Assembly (NCBI RefSeq): GCF_018599185.1
Contig: NZ_JAHFVL010000003.1
Span: forward strand, 372,001-436,000
Reading direction: 5' to 3'
DNA from: Rhodanobacter sp. LX-99
GTDB taxonomy: Bacteria > Pseudomonadota > Gammaproteobacteria > Xanthomonadales > Rhodanobacteraceae
DNA length: 64,000 nucleotides
In this document: positions 30,151 to 38,557 of the stretch, in pieces
Layout: each line of letters starts with the position of its first letter
Position numbering within the stretch: position 1 is the stretch's first letter
Made by a program: the position numbers and the translations under genes
Notes under the pieces: generated by a model
The model's database searches: none
Seen by the model: the letters and a program-made list of their open reading frames with translations, nothing else
What the model was told of the DNA's origin: nothing

Positions 30151-31154
30151 CAGGTCGAACGCACGATCAGGCTGACCGGCAGGCATTCCGATTTGGCCGG
30201 CTCGCCATCGATCAGGGCCAGCACCTTGCGCGCCAGCAGCATGCCGCCTTCCTGCCAGTCCTGCCGCACCGAACTCAACGGCGGCAGGAAGCTGGCGCCC
30301 AGCGGCATGTCGTCGTAGCCGACCACCGAGACATCGGCCGGCACCGAACGCCCCAGGTCCAGCGTGGCGCGGATCGCGCCCATCGCGAGCAGGTCGTTGC
30401 AGGCGAAGATCGCGTCGAAGCCGACCTTGCGCTCATGCAGCGAACGCACCGCATCCATGCCCGAGTCCACGGTGAACTCGTCGCGACGCATCAGCAGCGG
30501 CTTGATCCCGCGCACCGCCAGCGCGTCGATGAAACCGTCCAGGCGCTCGAAGATTTCCGGGTGGCTGGGATTGCCGATGAACACCGGACGGCGCCGGCCC
30601 AGCGCGATGAAGTGCCGCGCCACCACCGCGCCGCCGAGGCGGTTGTCGCTGCCCACCACCACGTGCGCGTCGCTGGCCGACTGCGCGCCCCACACCACCA
30701 TCGGCAGGCACAGCTTGTCGAACCGGCGCACCGCGTCCTGGTGCGCGCCCTGGCCCAGCAGGATCAACCCGTCGGCCGCCTGCACCGCCGCGGCGCTGGC
30801 GCCCTGGCGGGTGGTCAGCAGCACGCTGTAGCCGGCCGCGGTCAGTTCCTGCGAGATGCCGCCCAGCAGCACCAGCGGGTACGGGTCGAACATGGTGCGA
30901 TCGGTGGACGGCTTCATCTCCACGATCACCGCCACGGTATGGCTGCGACGCAGGCGCAGGTTGCGCGCGCTGATGTTGAGCTTGTAGCCGCGCTCGAGCG
31001 CCAACGCCTGGATCCGCTCGCGGGTTTCCGGGTTGACCAGCGGGCTGTCGCCCAGCGCCCGCGAGACGGTGATCTTGGATACCCCGGCCAGTTGCGCCAG
31101 ATCGGCCATGGTCAGGCCGCCTGACGCATTCTTGCGCGCGCCTTTCTTGCTCAA
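30150..31154 (-). CDS. LacI-family regulator of the GH65 cluster
   Basis: This is a 334-residue LacI/GalR repressor. The N-terminal helix-turn-helix is TMADLAQLAGVSKITVSRALGD (about residues 15-36), followed by the hinge helix (NISARNLRLRR) and a periplasmic-binding-protein-like effector domain ending at SVRQDWQEGGMLLARKVL. It is divergent from the GH65 fusion gene with about 320 bases between. An inverted pair of TGTTATCGATA-type half-sites in that gap is its likely operator. The effector is presumably the sugar or a phosphorylated product of the cluster. Confidence 0.92.
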   Translation of the reverse strand: MSKKGARKNASGGLTMADLAQLAGVSKITVSRALGDSPLVNPETRERIQALALERGYKLNISARNLRLRRSHTVAVIVEMKPSTDRTMFDPYPLVLLGGISQELTAAGYSVLLTTRQGASAAAVQAADGLILLGQGAHQDAVRRFDKLCLPMVVWGAQSASDAHVVVGSDNRLGGAVVARHFIALGRRRPVFIGNPSHPEIFERLDGFIDALAVRGIKPLLMRRDEFTVDSGMDAVRSLHERKVGFDAIFACNDLLAMGAIRATLDLGRSVPADVSVVGYDDMPLGASFLPPLSSVRQDWQEGGMLLARKVLALIDGEPAKSECLPVSLIVRST

Positions 31155-31476
31155 CTATCTGATCCTTGTTGGTCTGGCCGATCCGACGCCGCGACGCTGC
31201 CGGACTGCAGCGATGGCGCGAACCGGCACTTGCAGTGTGTCGACATTCGTCACGCCGATGCAACCTCGCCCCGCTCCACCGCCGGCAATGCACCACTGCG
31301 GATGCAAAGGACGAACCCGCCGCCCGCTCCTCCGGCCCGGAAGCGCTCGCGTGCAAGGCCGCGCAATTAAATGTTATCGATATCTTGATACCGATAACAT
31401 TTGCTGCCAAGCTCGCCGCCAGCCGCAGCCTGGTGGGCCATCGGCCTGACGCGCCAGACGGAGAGATGGGGGACTT
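31155..31476. other. Divergent control region of the GH65 cluster
   Basis: This 320-base gap contains the operator at 31369-31402. It is locally AT-rich around that site, unlike its surroundings. No other element was recognised. Confidence 0.6.
31369..31402. promoter_or_regulatory. LacI-type operator: 11-bp inverted repeat AAATGTTATCG/CGATAACATTT
   Basis: AAATGTTATCG (31369-31379) and its exact reverse complement (31392-31402) flank 12 bases. Each arm together with adjoining bases resembles a full LacI-family site (TGTTATCGATATC and GATACCGATAACA, around a central CG). It may therefore be two overlapping operators. It lies 75 bases before the GH65 fusion start. Confidence 0.7.
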
Positions 31477-34400
31477 ATGGTGGACCACGATGCAGCGGTG
31501 CCGCTCGATGCCGAGGTGCTGACTCTCGGCGGGAGGGCTGCGGTCGATCCCTGGCTGCTCGTGCGCCACGGCACCGATCCGGCCGGCTTTGCGCAGGACG
31601 AGAGCCTTTTCGCGCTGGCCAACGGCACCCTCGGCGTGCGCGGCAACCTGGAGGAAAGCGACAGCGCAAGCCAGGCCACCCTACTGTCCGCCGTATGGGA
31701 ACGCAGCCCGATCGGGTACCACGAGCGGTTTCCCGGCTTCGCCACGCATACCGACACGCGCATCCCGGTCGCCGATGCCGCGCGCATCCACCTGCGCCTC
31801 GGCGACACGCCCGTGCGGCTCGACCAGGGCCAGTGGCTGTACTTCGAGCGTGCGCTGGACCTGCGCCAGGGCTGCTACCGGCGCCGGCTGCGCTGGCGAT
31901 CGCCGGAAGGCGCCACGCTGGAGATCGAGGCCGAGCGCATCGTGAGCCTGGAGGACGCCGGCCTGCTGGCGATCCACTATCGCGTGCGCTCGCTCGACTA
32001 CGCCGGGCCGATCACGCTGGAGTCATTCATCAGCACCGCGCGCGAAGCCGTCGAACAGGGTTTCGATCCGCGCATCGGCAGCCGCATCGACGGCGGCCTG
32101 AGCACCTGTGACGCCCACGCCGAGGAGGACCTCGCCTGGGTCGGCCAGCAGACCACGCATAGCGGCATCCGGCTGGTCTGCGCGCAACGGCACCGGCATG
32201 CCGGCGACTTGCAGTTCCGCTACGCCAACCTGGCGCCGCACGGCGTCACCCAAGTCTACGAGGGCGTCCTTGCGCCGGGCCAGACGGTCACCCTGGACAA
32301 GTACGCCGCCTACGCCTTCAGCTCGCCGTTCGCCGGGGACCAGGCAGACGATCTGCTCGCACGCGCACAGGCCTCGCTGGACACGGCCGGCGCACTCGGT
32401 TACCCGGTGCTGCTGGCACGCCAGGCCCAGGTGCTGTCCACGCTATGGGCGCAGGCCGACCTTGCCATCGACGGCGACCCGGCGACCGAGCAGGCGCTGC
32501 GCTTCAACCTGTTCCACGTGTTCCAGTCGAGCAGCCGCGACAGCCATGGCAGCACCGCCGCCAAGGGCCTCACCGGCGAAGGCTACGAGGGCCACTATTT
32601 CTGGGACGCCGAGGTGTTCATGCTGCCGGTGCTGGCCACCCTGGCGCCGGAACTGGTACGCGCGATGCTGATGTATCGCCACCGCACGCTGGACAACGCG
32701 CGCCGCCACGCGCGCGAGCTCAACCATCCGCGCGGCGCGCTGTACGCGTGGCGCACGATCAGCGGCGACGAATGCTCCTCGTACTTTCCCAGCGGCTCGG
32801 CGCAGTACCACATCAACGCGGCGGTGGCGTGGGCGATCCGCCTCTACGTCGACGCCAGCGGCAACGATGCCTTCCTGCTCGAATGCGGCGCCGAAATGCT
32901 GTTCGAGACCGCGCGCGTCTGGCTGCAGGTCGGGCACTTCAGCGCTCGCCATGGCGGCGCGTTCTGCATCCATGAGGTGACCGGGCCGGACGAATACTCC
33001 GCCCTGGTCGACAACAACCACTACACCAACCGCCTGGCGCAGCGGCACCTGCAGGACGCCGCCGACGTCGCCGACTGGATGGCGCTGACGTACCCGGTCG
33101 AGCACGCCGCCCTGAGCGCGCGGATCGACCTGCACGCCGACGAGGTGGCCCAGTGGCGCCGCGCCGCCCAGGCGATGCACCTGCCGGTCGACGCCGTGCT
33201 CGACATCTTTCCGCAGGACGACGGCTTCCTCGACAAGCCGCGCCTGCCGGCCGGACTCGCCGGCACGCCAGACAGGCAGCCGCTGCTGCTGCGGCTGCAT
33301 CCACTCACCATCTATCGCCACCAGGTATGCAAACAGGCCGACACCCTGCTCGCCCTGATGCTGGCGGGCGAACAGGTCGACGTCGCCGCGAAGCGCCGCA
33401 ACTTCGATTACTACGAAGGCATCACCGTCCACGACTCCACCCTGTCGGCATCCACCTTCGCGGTGATCGCCGCCGAAGTGGGCTACGCCGACAAGGCGCA
33501 TCGCTATTTCCTCGACACCCTGCGCGTCGACCTGGACGACCTGCACGGCAACGCGGCGCATGGCCTGCACATGGCGGCGATGGCCGGCAGTTGGCTGGCG
33601 TTGACCTGGGGTTTCGGCGGGCTGCGCGTGCACGACGGCCTGCCCGCATTGGCGCCGCGGCTGCCGGCGGCGTGGAAGAGTTACCGCTTCGGGCTGCGCT
33701 GGCGCGGCGCGCATCTGCGCGTGGAAGTCGACGGCGACGGCGTGCAGTACACCCTTACCGAAGGCGACGCGCTCACCTTCCTGCACGACGGCCTGCCGCA
33801 ACGCCTGCATGCAGGCCAGCCCCTGCGCCTGAAATGCGCCGGCTTCGTCGATGCCGCGGCAGCCCCGCTGAAGGCCGTGATCTTCGATCTGGACGGCGTG
33901 ATCGCCGACACCGCGGTAGTGCATCACGCCGCCTGGAAAAGGCTGGCCGACGAGATCGGCGTGCCGTTCGACGACGCCACCGGCGAGCGCATGAAAGGGG
34001 TCGACCGGCGCGGCTCGCTGGAAATCCTGCTGCAAGCCGCGACACGTTCTTATACGGAAACCGAAAAACACATACTGGCCGCACATAAAAACGACTATTA
34101 CCGCGCGCAGATCGAGCGTTTCGGACCGCAGGACCTGCTGCCCGGTGCGCGCACGGCGATCGAACAGGTGCGCCGGGCCGGGCTCAAGGTGGCGCTGGCC
34201 TCGGCCAGCCGCAATGCCGGCCTGCTGCTGGAGCGCCTGGGCATCGCCGACCTGTTCGACGCCGTCGTCGACGCCAACCGGATCAGCCGCTCCAAGCCCG
34301 ACCCGGAGATTTTCCTCGCTGCGGCAAACGCCCTGGGCGTGGCGCCGGACGAGTGCATTGGCGTCGAAGACGCCGCGGCTGGCATCGCCAGCATTCACGC

Positions 34401-34602
34401 CGCGGGGATGGCGGCGGTGGGAATTGGCCAGCCACTGGCGCTGGCCAAGGCAGACCTGGTGTTACCGAGCATCGCAGCATTCGACATCGGCACCTTTACG
34501 ACAACCCGAACGACCAACTGGCGTGGACCTGTCGTCAGACAGGCTGCGACCCAAACTGAAACTGATGGGGAGGACGTGACATGGGCAACAGCAAGCAAAT
34601 GA
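31477..34602 (+). CDS. GH65 disaccharide phosphorylase fused to beta-phosphoglucomutase
   Basis: This is a 1041-residue cytoplasmic fusion. Residues 1-790 form a GH65 inverting phosphorylase: N-terminal beta-sandwich, then an (alpha/alpha)6 barrel with catalytic acid Glu506 in HEVTGPDEYSALVDNNHYTN and the phosphate-site signature HDSTLSAS. Residues 798-1005 form a HAD-type beta-phosphoglucomutase: Asp804/Asp806 in VIFDLDGVIADT, GVDRRGSLE, ASASRNA, SKPDPEIF and GVEDAAAGI. The enzyme should split an alpha-glucobiose with phosphate to beta-glucose-1-phosphate and convert it to glucose-6-phosphate. GH65 phosphorylases include maltose, trehalose, kojibiose and nigerose types; which applies is undecided. 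The last 22 bases overlap the TonB receptor start. Confidence 0.93.
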   Translation: MVDHDAAVPLDAEVLTLGGRAAVDPWLLVRHGTDPAGFAQDESLFALANGTLGVRGNLEESDSASQATLLSAVWERSPIGYHERFPGFATHTDTRIPVADAARIHLRLGDTPVRLDQGQWLYFERALDLRQGCYRRRLRWRSPEGATLEIEAERIVSLEDAGLLAIHYRVRSLDYAGPITLESFISTAREAVEQGFDPRIGSRIDGGLSTCDAHAEEDLAWVGQQTTHSGIRLVCAQRHRHAGDLQFRYANLAPHGVTQVYEGVLAPGQTVTLDKYAAYAFSSPFAGDQADDLLARAQASLDTAGALGYPVLLARQAQVLSTLWAQADLAIDGDPATEQALRFNLFHVFQSSSRDSHGSTAAKGLTGEGYEGHYFWDAEVFMLPVLATLAPELVRAMLMYRHRTLDNARRHARELNHPRGALYAWRTISGDECSSYFPSGSAQYHINAAVAWAIRLYVDASGNDAFLLECGAEMLFETARVWLQVGHFSARHGGAFCIHEVTGPDEYSALVDNNHYTNRLAQRHLQDAADVADWMALTYPVEHAALSARIDLHADEVAQWRRAAQAMHLPVDAVLDIFPQDDGFLDKPRLPAGLAGTPDRQPLLLRLHPLTIYRHQVCKQADTLLALMLAGEQVDVAAKRRNFDYYEGITVHDSTLSASTFAVIAAEVGYADKAHRYFLDTLRVDLDDLHGNAAHGLHMAAMAGSWLALTWGFGGLRVHDGLPALAPRLPAAWKSYRFGLRWRGAHLRVEVDGDGVQYTLTEGDALTFLHDGLPQRLHAGQPLRLKCAGFVDAAAAPLKAVIFDLDGVIADTAVVHHAAWKRLADEIGVPFDDATGERMKGVDRRGSLEILLQAATRSYTETEKHILAAHKNDYYRAQIERFGPQDLLPGARTAIEQVRRAGLKVALASASRNAGLLLERLGIADLFDAVVDANRISRSKPDPEIFLAAANALGVAPDECIGVEDAAAGIASIHAAGMAAVGIGQPLALAKADLVLPSIAAFDIGTFTTTRTTNWRGPVVRQAATQTETDGEDVTWATASK

Positions 34603-37133
34603 ATCGATTGATACTGTCGGCGGCCATCACGGGCATTCTCATGTCCGCGACGGCGATGGCGCAGGACAGCACGCAGGCACAAGACACCCAGGCGACCACC
34701 GCGCCGGCAACCGCCAGGAAGACCCCGCCGCGGCAGGCCAACGCCAAGACCACCACGACCCTGCAACAGGTCGTGGTGACCGGTTCGGCCACCGGGGTGA
34801 AGAAGATCGACGCCAGCTACACGCTCACTACGGCGGACGCCGAACAGATCAAGATGGCCAACCCGAAAAGCACCGCCGATCTGTTGAAGATCTCGCCCGG
34901 CCTATGGCCCGAATCCACCGGCGGCCAGACCGGCGCCAATATCGAGATCGCCGGCTTCCCGGGCGGCGGCGATGCCCCGTACTTTTCCACCCAGATGATG
35001 GGCTCACCGCTGTACGGCATGCCCACGCTGTCGTTCTTCGAGACCACCTCGATCTTCCGCCTCGACGACACCGTGGAGCGCGTGGAAATCCTGCAGGGCG
35101 GCCCGTCGGTGGTGTTCGGCGACGGCCAGATCGGCGCCACCGCGAACTTCATGCTGAAACAGGGCACCGAAGTGCCATCCGGCAGCATCGGCGTCACCTA
35201 CGGTTCGGAAAACCTGAAGCGCGTCGACGGCTTCTACGGCTTCCCGATCGCCGCGAACTGGTACGGCAGCGTGGGCGGTTTCTATCGCGACTCCGACGGC
35301 GTGCGCGACCCGCAGTTCGCGGCCGACAAGGGTGGCCAGTTCACCGCCACCCTGACCCACGATTCCGACAGCGGCACGATGATGTTCTACGCCCGCCGCC
35401 TGGACGACAAGAATCAGTTCATCACGCCGATCCCGCTGATCCAGAGCGGCACCGACAACTTCAGCGCCTACCCGGGCTTCGATCCGCTCAAGGACACCTA
35501 CAACAGCAAGTACATCCAGCACGTGTTCCTGGCCGGCTATCCCGGCGGCGGCACCAACGCCGACCTCGCCAACGGCCGCGGCGCGCAGATGAACTTCTTC
35601 GGCGGCAACTTCGACTACGACCTGGGCAATGGCTGGACGATCAGCGACAAGTTCCTCATCGACGCCGGCGACGTCGATACCAACGCGCTGTTCTCCGGCT
35701 CGAATCCGGCCACGTTGAACGACGAGCTCTACAACACCCCGACCAGCCAGGGCGGCTTCGGGCTGCCGGCCGGTTCGGCGACGGCAACCTACACTGGCCC
35801 GGGCGGTGGCGGTGCAGTCGACCCGAATCAGAGCGTGATCCACCAGGGCTGGTGGTACATCCACAAGCACCTGAAGAACATCAACAACGATTTCCGTCTC
35901 AGCAAGGAAATCTTCGAGGGCAATACGCTGACCGCGGGCGTGTATCTGGCGCACTACACGATGGACGACAAGTGGGCGCTGGGCAACCAGATGCTGATGA
36001 CGAATACGCCCAACGCGCGCCCGATCATGGTGAGTTACGACGACGCCGGCACCATCAAGCAGCTGACCGACAGCCAGGGCTTCCTCGACAACGGCGGCTA
36101 CAACATCGCCCAGCACGGCACGGCCACCAACAAGGCGTTCTACTTGTCCGATTCGTGGCGCGTGGGCCCCTGGTTGTTCGATGCCTCGGCGCGTCTCGAA
36201 AACCAGGACGCGACCAACAACGTGTGCAACCTCACCAATGTCCCACTGGATAATGATCCGAACACGCTCTACAACAACTCTGTACCAGTGTGTAATGGCA
36301 CGTTCGCACGCACCAACTACGACAAGACCCACACCTCGTGGACCGTCGGCGCGAACTACCAGCTGGCCGACAACATGAGCGTGTACGTGCGTGCCAACAA
36401 GGGCGTGCATTTCGCCGACTTCGACAACGGCATCCGCGGCGCCACCACCGGCAACACCGCACCGCTGCAGAAGATCCAGAACCTCGAGGGCGGCTTCAAA
36501 TACCAGTCGGACCTGATCTATGCCGACATCAGCGTCTACCACAAGCAGTTCAATGGCCTGTCGTTCCAACCCACGGACGGAGCCGGTACGCCGGTGGGAC
36601 CGCCGGCGCTGTACGGCTCCGATTCCAAGGGCATCAACCTGTCCGGCGCGATCACCCCGATCGAGAACCTGAAGCTGATGCTGGTGGCCAACTACCTCGA
36701 CGGCCACTACTCGCACAACAACTCCTGCTTCAAGTTCACCAACGTGGTCACCGGTGTCAGCGGCTGCCAGTTCATCAACGGCGTGCAGTTGCAGCGCCAG
36801 CCCAAGGTCCATTACGCGTTCACGCCCAGCTACAGGATTCCCTTCTCATGGGGTGACGTAACCGCCTTCGTGACCTATACCCACGTCGGCCCCCATACGC
36901 AGGATCAGTCGGGCCTGCAGCAGCTGGGTACGTACCACACGTACGATTTCGGCGTGATCGCCAACGTCCAGCAGAACTGGCAACTGCGCCTGCAGGGCAC
37001 CAACATCACCAACGAGCTGGGCCTGACCGAAAGCAACTCGCGTATCTTCGGCACGGCCGCTGCCGGCGGCGTGATCCTGGCCCGGCCACTGGAAGGCCGC
37101 GAGATCAACTTCCAGGTGAAGTACCTGTTCTAG
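34581..37133 (+). CDS. TonB-dependent receptor of the GH65 cluster
   Basis: This is an 850-residue outer-membrane receptor. The signal peptide is at about residues 7-28 (MNRLILSAAITGILMSATAMAQ). An Ala/Thr/Gln-rich linker and a LQQVVVTGSAT TonB-box region come before the plug (to about 195, with VERVEILQGGPSVVFGDGQIGATANFML). The barrel ends in ...REINFQVKYLF. GGGGAGG 7 bases upstream supports the ATG, which overlaps the end of the GH65 fusion. The overlap implies co-translation, so the likely cargo is the disaccharide or an oligosaccharide that the fusion uses. Confidence 0.92.
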   Translation: MGNSKQMNRLILSAAITGILMSATAMAQDSTQAQDTQATTAPATARKTPPRQANAKTTTTLQQVVVTGSATGVKKIDASYTLTTADAEQIKMANPKSTADLLKISPGLWPESTGGQTGANIEIAGFPGGGDAPYFSTQMMGSPLYGMPTLSFFETTSIFRLDDTVERVEILQGGPSVVFGDGQIGATANFMLKQGTEVPSGSIGVTYGSENLKRVDGFYGFPIAANWYGSVGGFYRDSDGVRDPQFAADKGGQFTATLTHDSDSGTMMFYARRLDDKNQFITPIPLIQSGTDNFSAYPGFDPLKDTYNSKYIQHVFLAGYPGGGTNADLANGRGAQMNFFGGNFDYDLGNGWTISDKFLIDAGDVDTNALFSGSNPATLNDELYNTPTSQGGFGLPAGSATATYTGPGGGGAVDPNQSVIHQGWWYIHKHLKNINNDFRLSKEIFEGNTLTAGVYLAHYTMDDKWALGNQMLMTNTPNARPIMVSYDDAGTIKQLTDSQGFLDNGGYNIAQHGTATNKAFYLSDSWRVGPWLFDASARLENQDATNNVCNLTNVPLDNDPNTLYNNSVPVCNGTFARTNYDKTHTSWTVGANYQLADNMSVYVRANKGVHFADFDNGIRGATTGNTAPLQKIQNLEGGFKYQSDLIYADISVYHKQFNGLSFQPTDGAGTPVGPPALYGSDSKGINLSGAITPIENLKLMLVANYLDGHYSHNNSCFKFTNVVTGVSGCQFINGVQLQRQPKVHYAFTPSYRIPFSWGDVTAFVTYTHVGPHTQDQSGLQQLGTYHTYDFGVIANVQQNWQLRLQGTNITNELGLTESNSRIFGTAAAGGVILARPLEGREINFQVKYLF

Positions 37134-37144
37134 TTCAGCGGCAC

Positions 37145-37187
37145 GCGTGGTCCGGGTCGTACCTCAGAGCGGCCCGGACCGCGCTTT
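37145..37187 (+). terminator. Hairpin after the TonB receptor of the GH65 cluster
   Basis: GGTCCGGG and CCCGGACC form the core of a near-perfect 12-bp stem (one mismatch, 16-base loop) followed by GCGCTTTTCC. It may partially terminate transcription before the MFS gene. Confidence 0.55.
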
Positions 37188-37220
37188 TCCTGAAGTCGCA
37201 CACGCCGTCCAGGGGGTGAC

Positions 37221-38486
37221 ATGAACCGAATCCGCATGATCGTCGCGCTGGCACTGATCTACATGATCTTCGCGATCCTGCTCAACAGCGTCGGCACGGT
37301 GATCCTGCAGTCGATCGCCACGTTCGGCATCGACAAGCCCGAGGCCAGCGCACTGGAGCGCTACAAGGACCTCACGATCGCGTTCACCTCGTTCCTGGTC
37401 GCCTCGTTCCTGCCGATGTTCGGCTACCGGCGCTCGATGATGCTGGCCCTCGCCATCGTCGGCGGCGCCTGCCTGCTGATGCCGCTCTATCCCACCTTCC
37501 TCACCACGCGGCTGCTGTTCGCCTGTGTGGGCATCGGCTTTGCGATGGCCAAGGTCTGCGTGTATTCCTCCATCGGCCTGCTCACCACGGACCGCATCGC
37601 CCATTCGCGGCTGACCAACACCATCGAAGGCCTGTTCATGGTCGGCGTGCTCGGCGGCAACTGGATCTTCAGTGCGTTCGTCGACCCGCTGCACCCGGGC
37701 AACCCCGTGTGGTTCAACGTGTACTGGCTGCTGGCCGGCGCCTGCGCGCTGGTGATCGTGCTGCTGGCGGGCAGCCGGCTGGACGAGAGCGCCGCGCATG
37801 CGCACGGGCACAACAATTCGTTCTCCGACTCGCTGCTGGAGATGCTGCAGCTGTTCGTGCGGCCGCTGGTGTACGTGTTCCTGGCCTCCGCGTTCCTGTA
37901 CGTGCTGATCGAACAGAGTTTCGGCACCTGGCTGCCCACCTTCAACAACGAGATCCTGAAGCTGCCCAATGCCATGAGCATCCAGTTCGCCAGCATCCTC
38001 GCCGGGATGACCGCGTTGGGCCGCATCGGCGCCGGCGTCGTGCTCAAGCGCGTGCGCTGGCACGTGCTTCTCAACGCATGCGTGGTGGCGATGGCCGTGC
38101 TGGTGATGGCGGTGCTGCCCCTGGCACGCGGTGTCGTGGCGCAGCCGCACGTCGGCTGGTTCAACGCGCCGATTGCGGCTTACCTTATCCCGCTGCTCGG
38201 CCTGCTGATGGCGCCGATCTACCCGGTGATCAATTCGGTGGCGCTGAGCTCGCTGCCCAAGCCGATGCATGCGGCCATGACCGGACTGATCGTGGTGTTC
38301 TCCGCGCTCGGCGGCACCATGGGTTCGTACATCACGGCGCGGGTGTTCGCCAGCTTCGACGGCATCCACGCGTTCTATTTCTCGCTGCTGCCGATGACCC
38401 TGATCCTGGTCACGCTGTTCTTCTTCAAGCGCGAGACCGACCGCGCCGCCGTCCCGGCGATACCGCCGGCTGAGGCACTTCCGTGA
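37221..38486 (+). CDS. MFS transporter of the GH65 cluster
   Basis: This 421-residue inner-membrane major-facilitator permease has about 12 hydrophobic helices, with a central hydrophilic loop near ESAAHAHGHNNSFSDS (about residue 195). FGYRRSMMLALAIVGG resembles the loop 2-3 MFS signature. Helices such as VYVFLASAFLYVLIEQSFGTWLP are reminiscent of sugar permeases of the FucP/FHS type. Its place between the receptor and two secreted GH65 enzymes makes it the likely inner-membrane importer of the glucose or disaccharide. AGGGGGTGAC precedes the ATG. Confidence 0.87.
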   Translation: MNRIRMIVALALIYMIFAILLNSVGTVILQSIATFGIDKPEASALERYKDLTIAFTSFLVASFLPMFGYRRSMMLALAIVGGACLLMPLYPTFLTTRLLFACVGIGFAMAKVCVYSSIGLLTTDRIAHSRLTNTIEGLFMVGVLGGNWIFSAFVDPLHPGNPVWFNVYWLLAGACALVIVLLAGSRLDESAAHAHGHNNSFSDSLLEMLQLFVRPLVYVFLASAFLYVLIEQSFGTWLPTFNNEILKLPNAMSIQFASILAGMTALGRIGAGVVLKRVRWHVLLNACVVAMAVLVMAVLPLARGVVAQPHVGWFNAPIAAYLIPLLGLLMAPIYPVINSVALSSLPKPMHAAMTGLIVVFSALGGTMGSYITARVFASFDGIHAFYFSLLPMTLILVTLFFFKRETDRAAVPAIPPAEALP

Positions 38487-38557
38487 GACCTCGGCCGGCA
38501 CGACTCGGACGGCACGCCGGCCGCCGCCCCACCCCTGACCCGAGGAGCCATGTCGAG

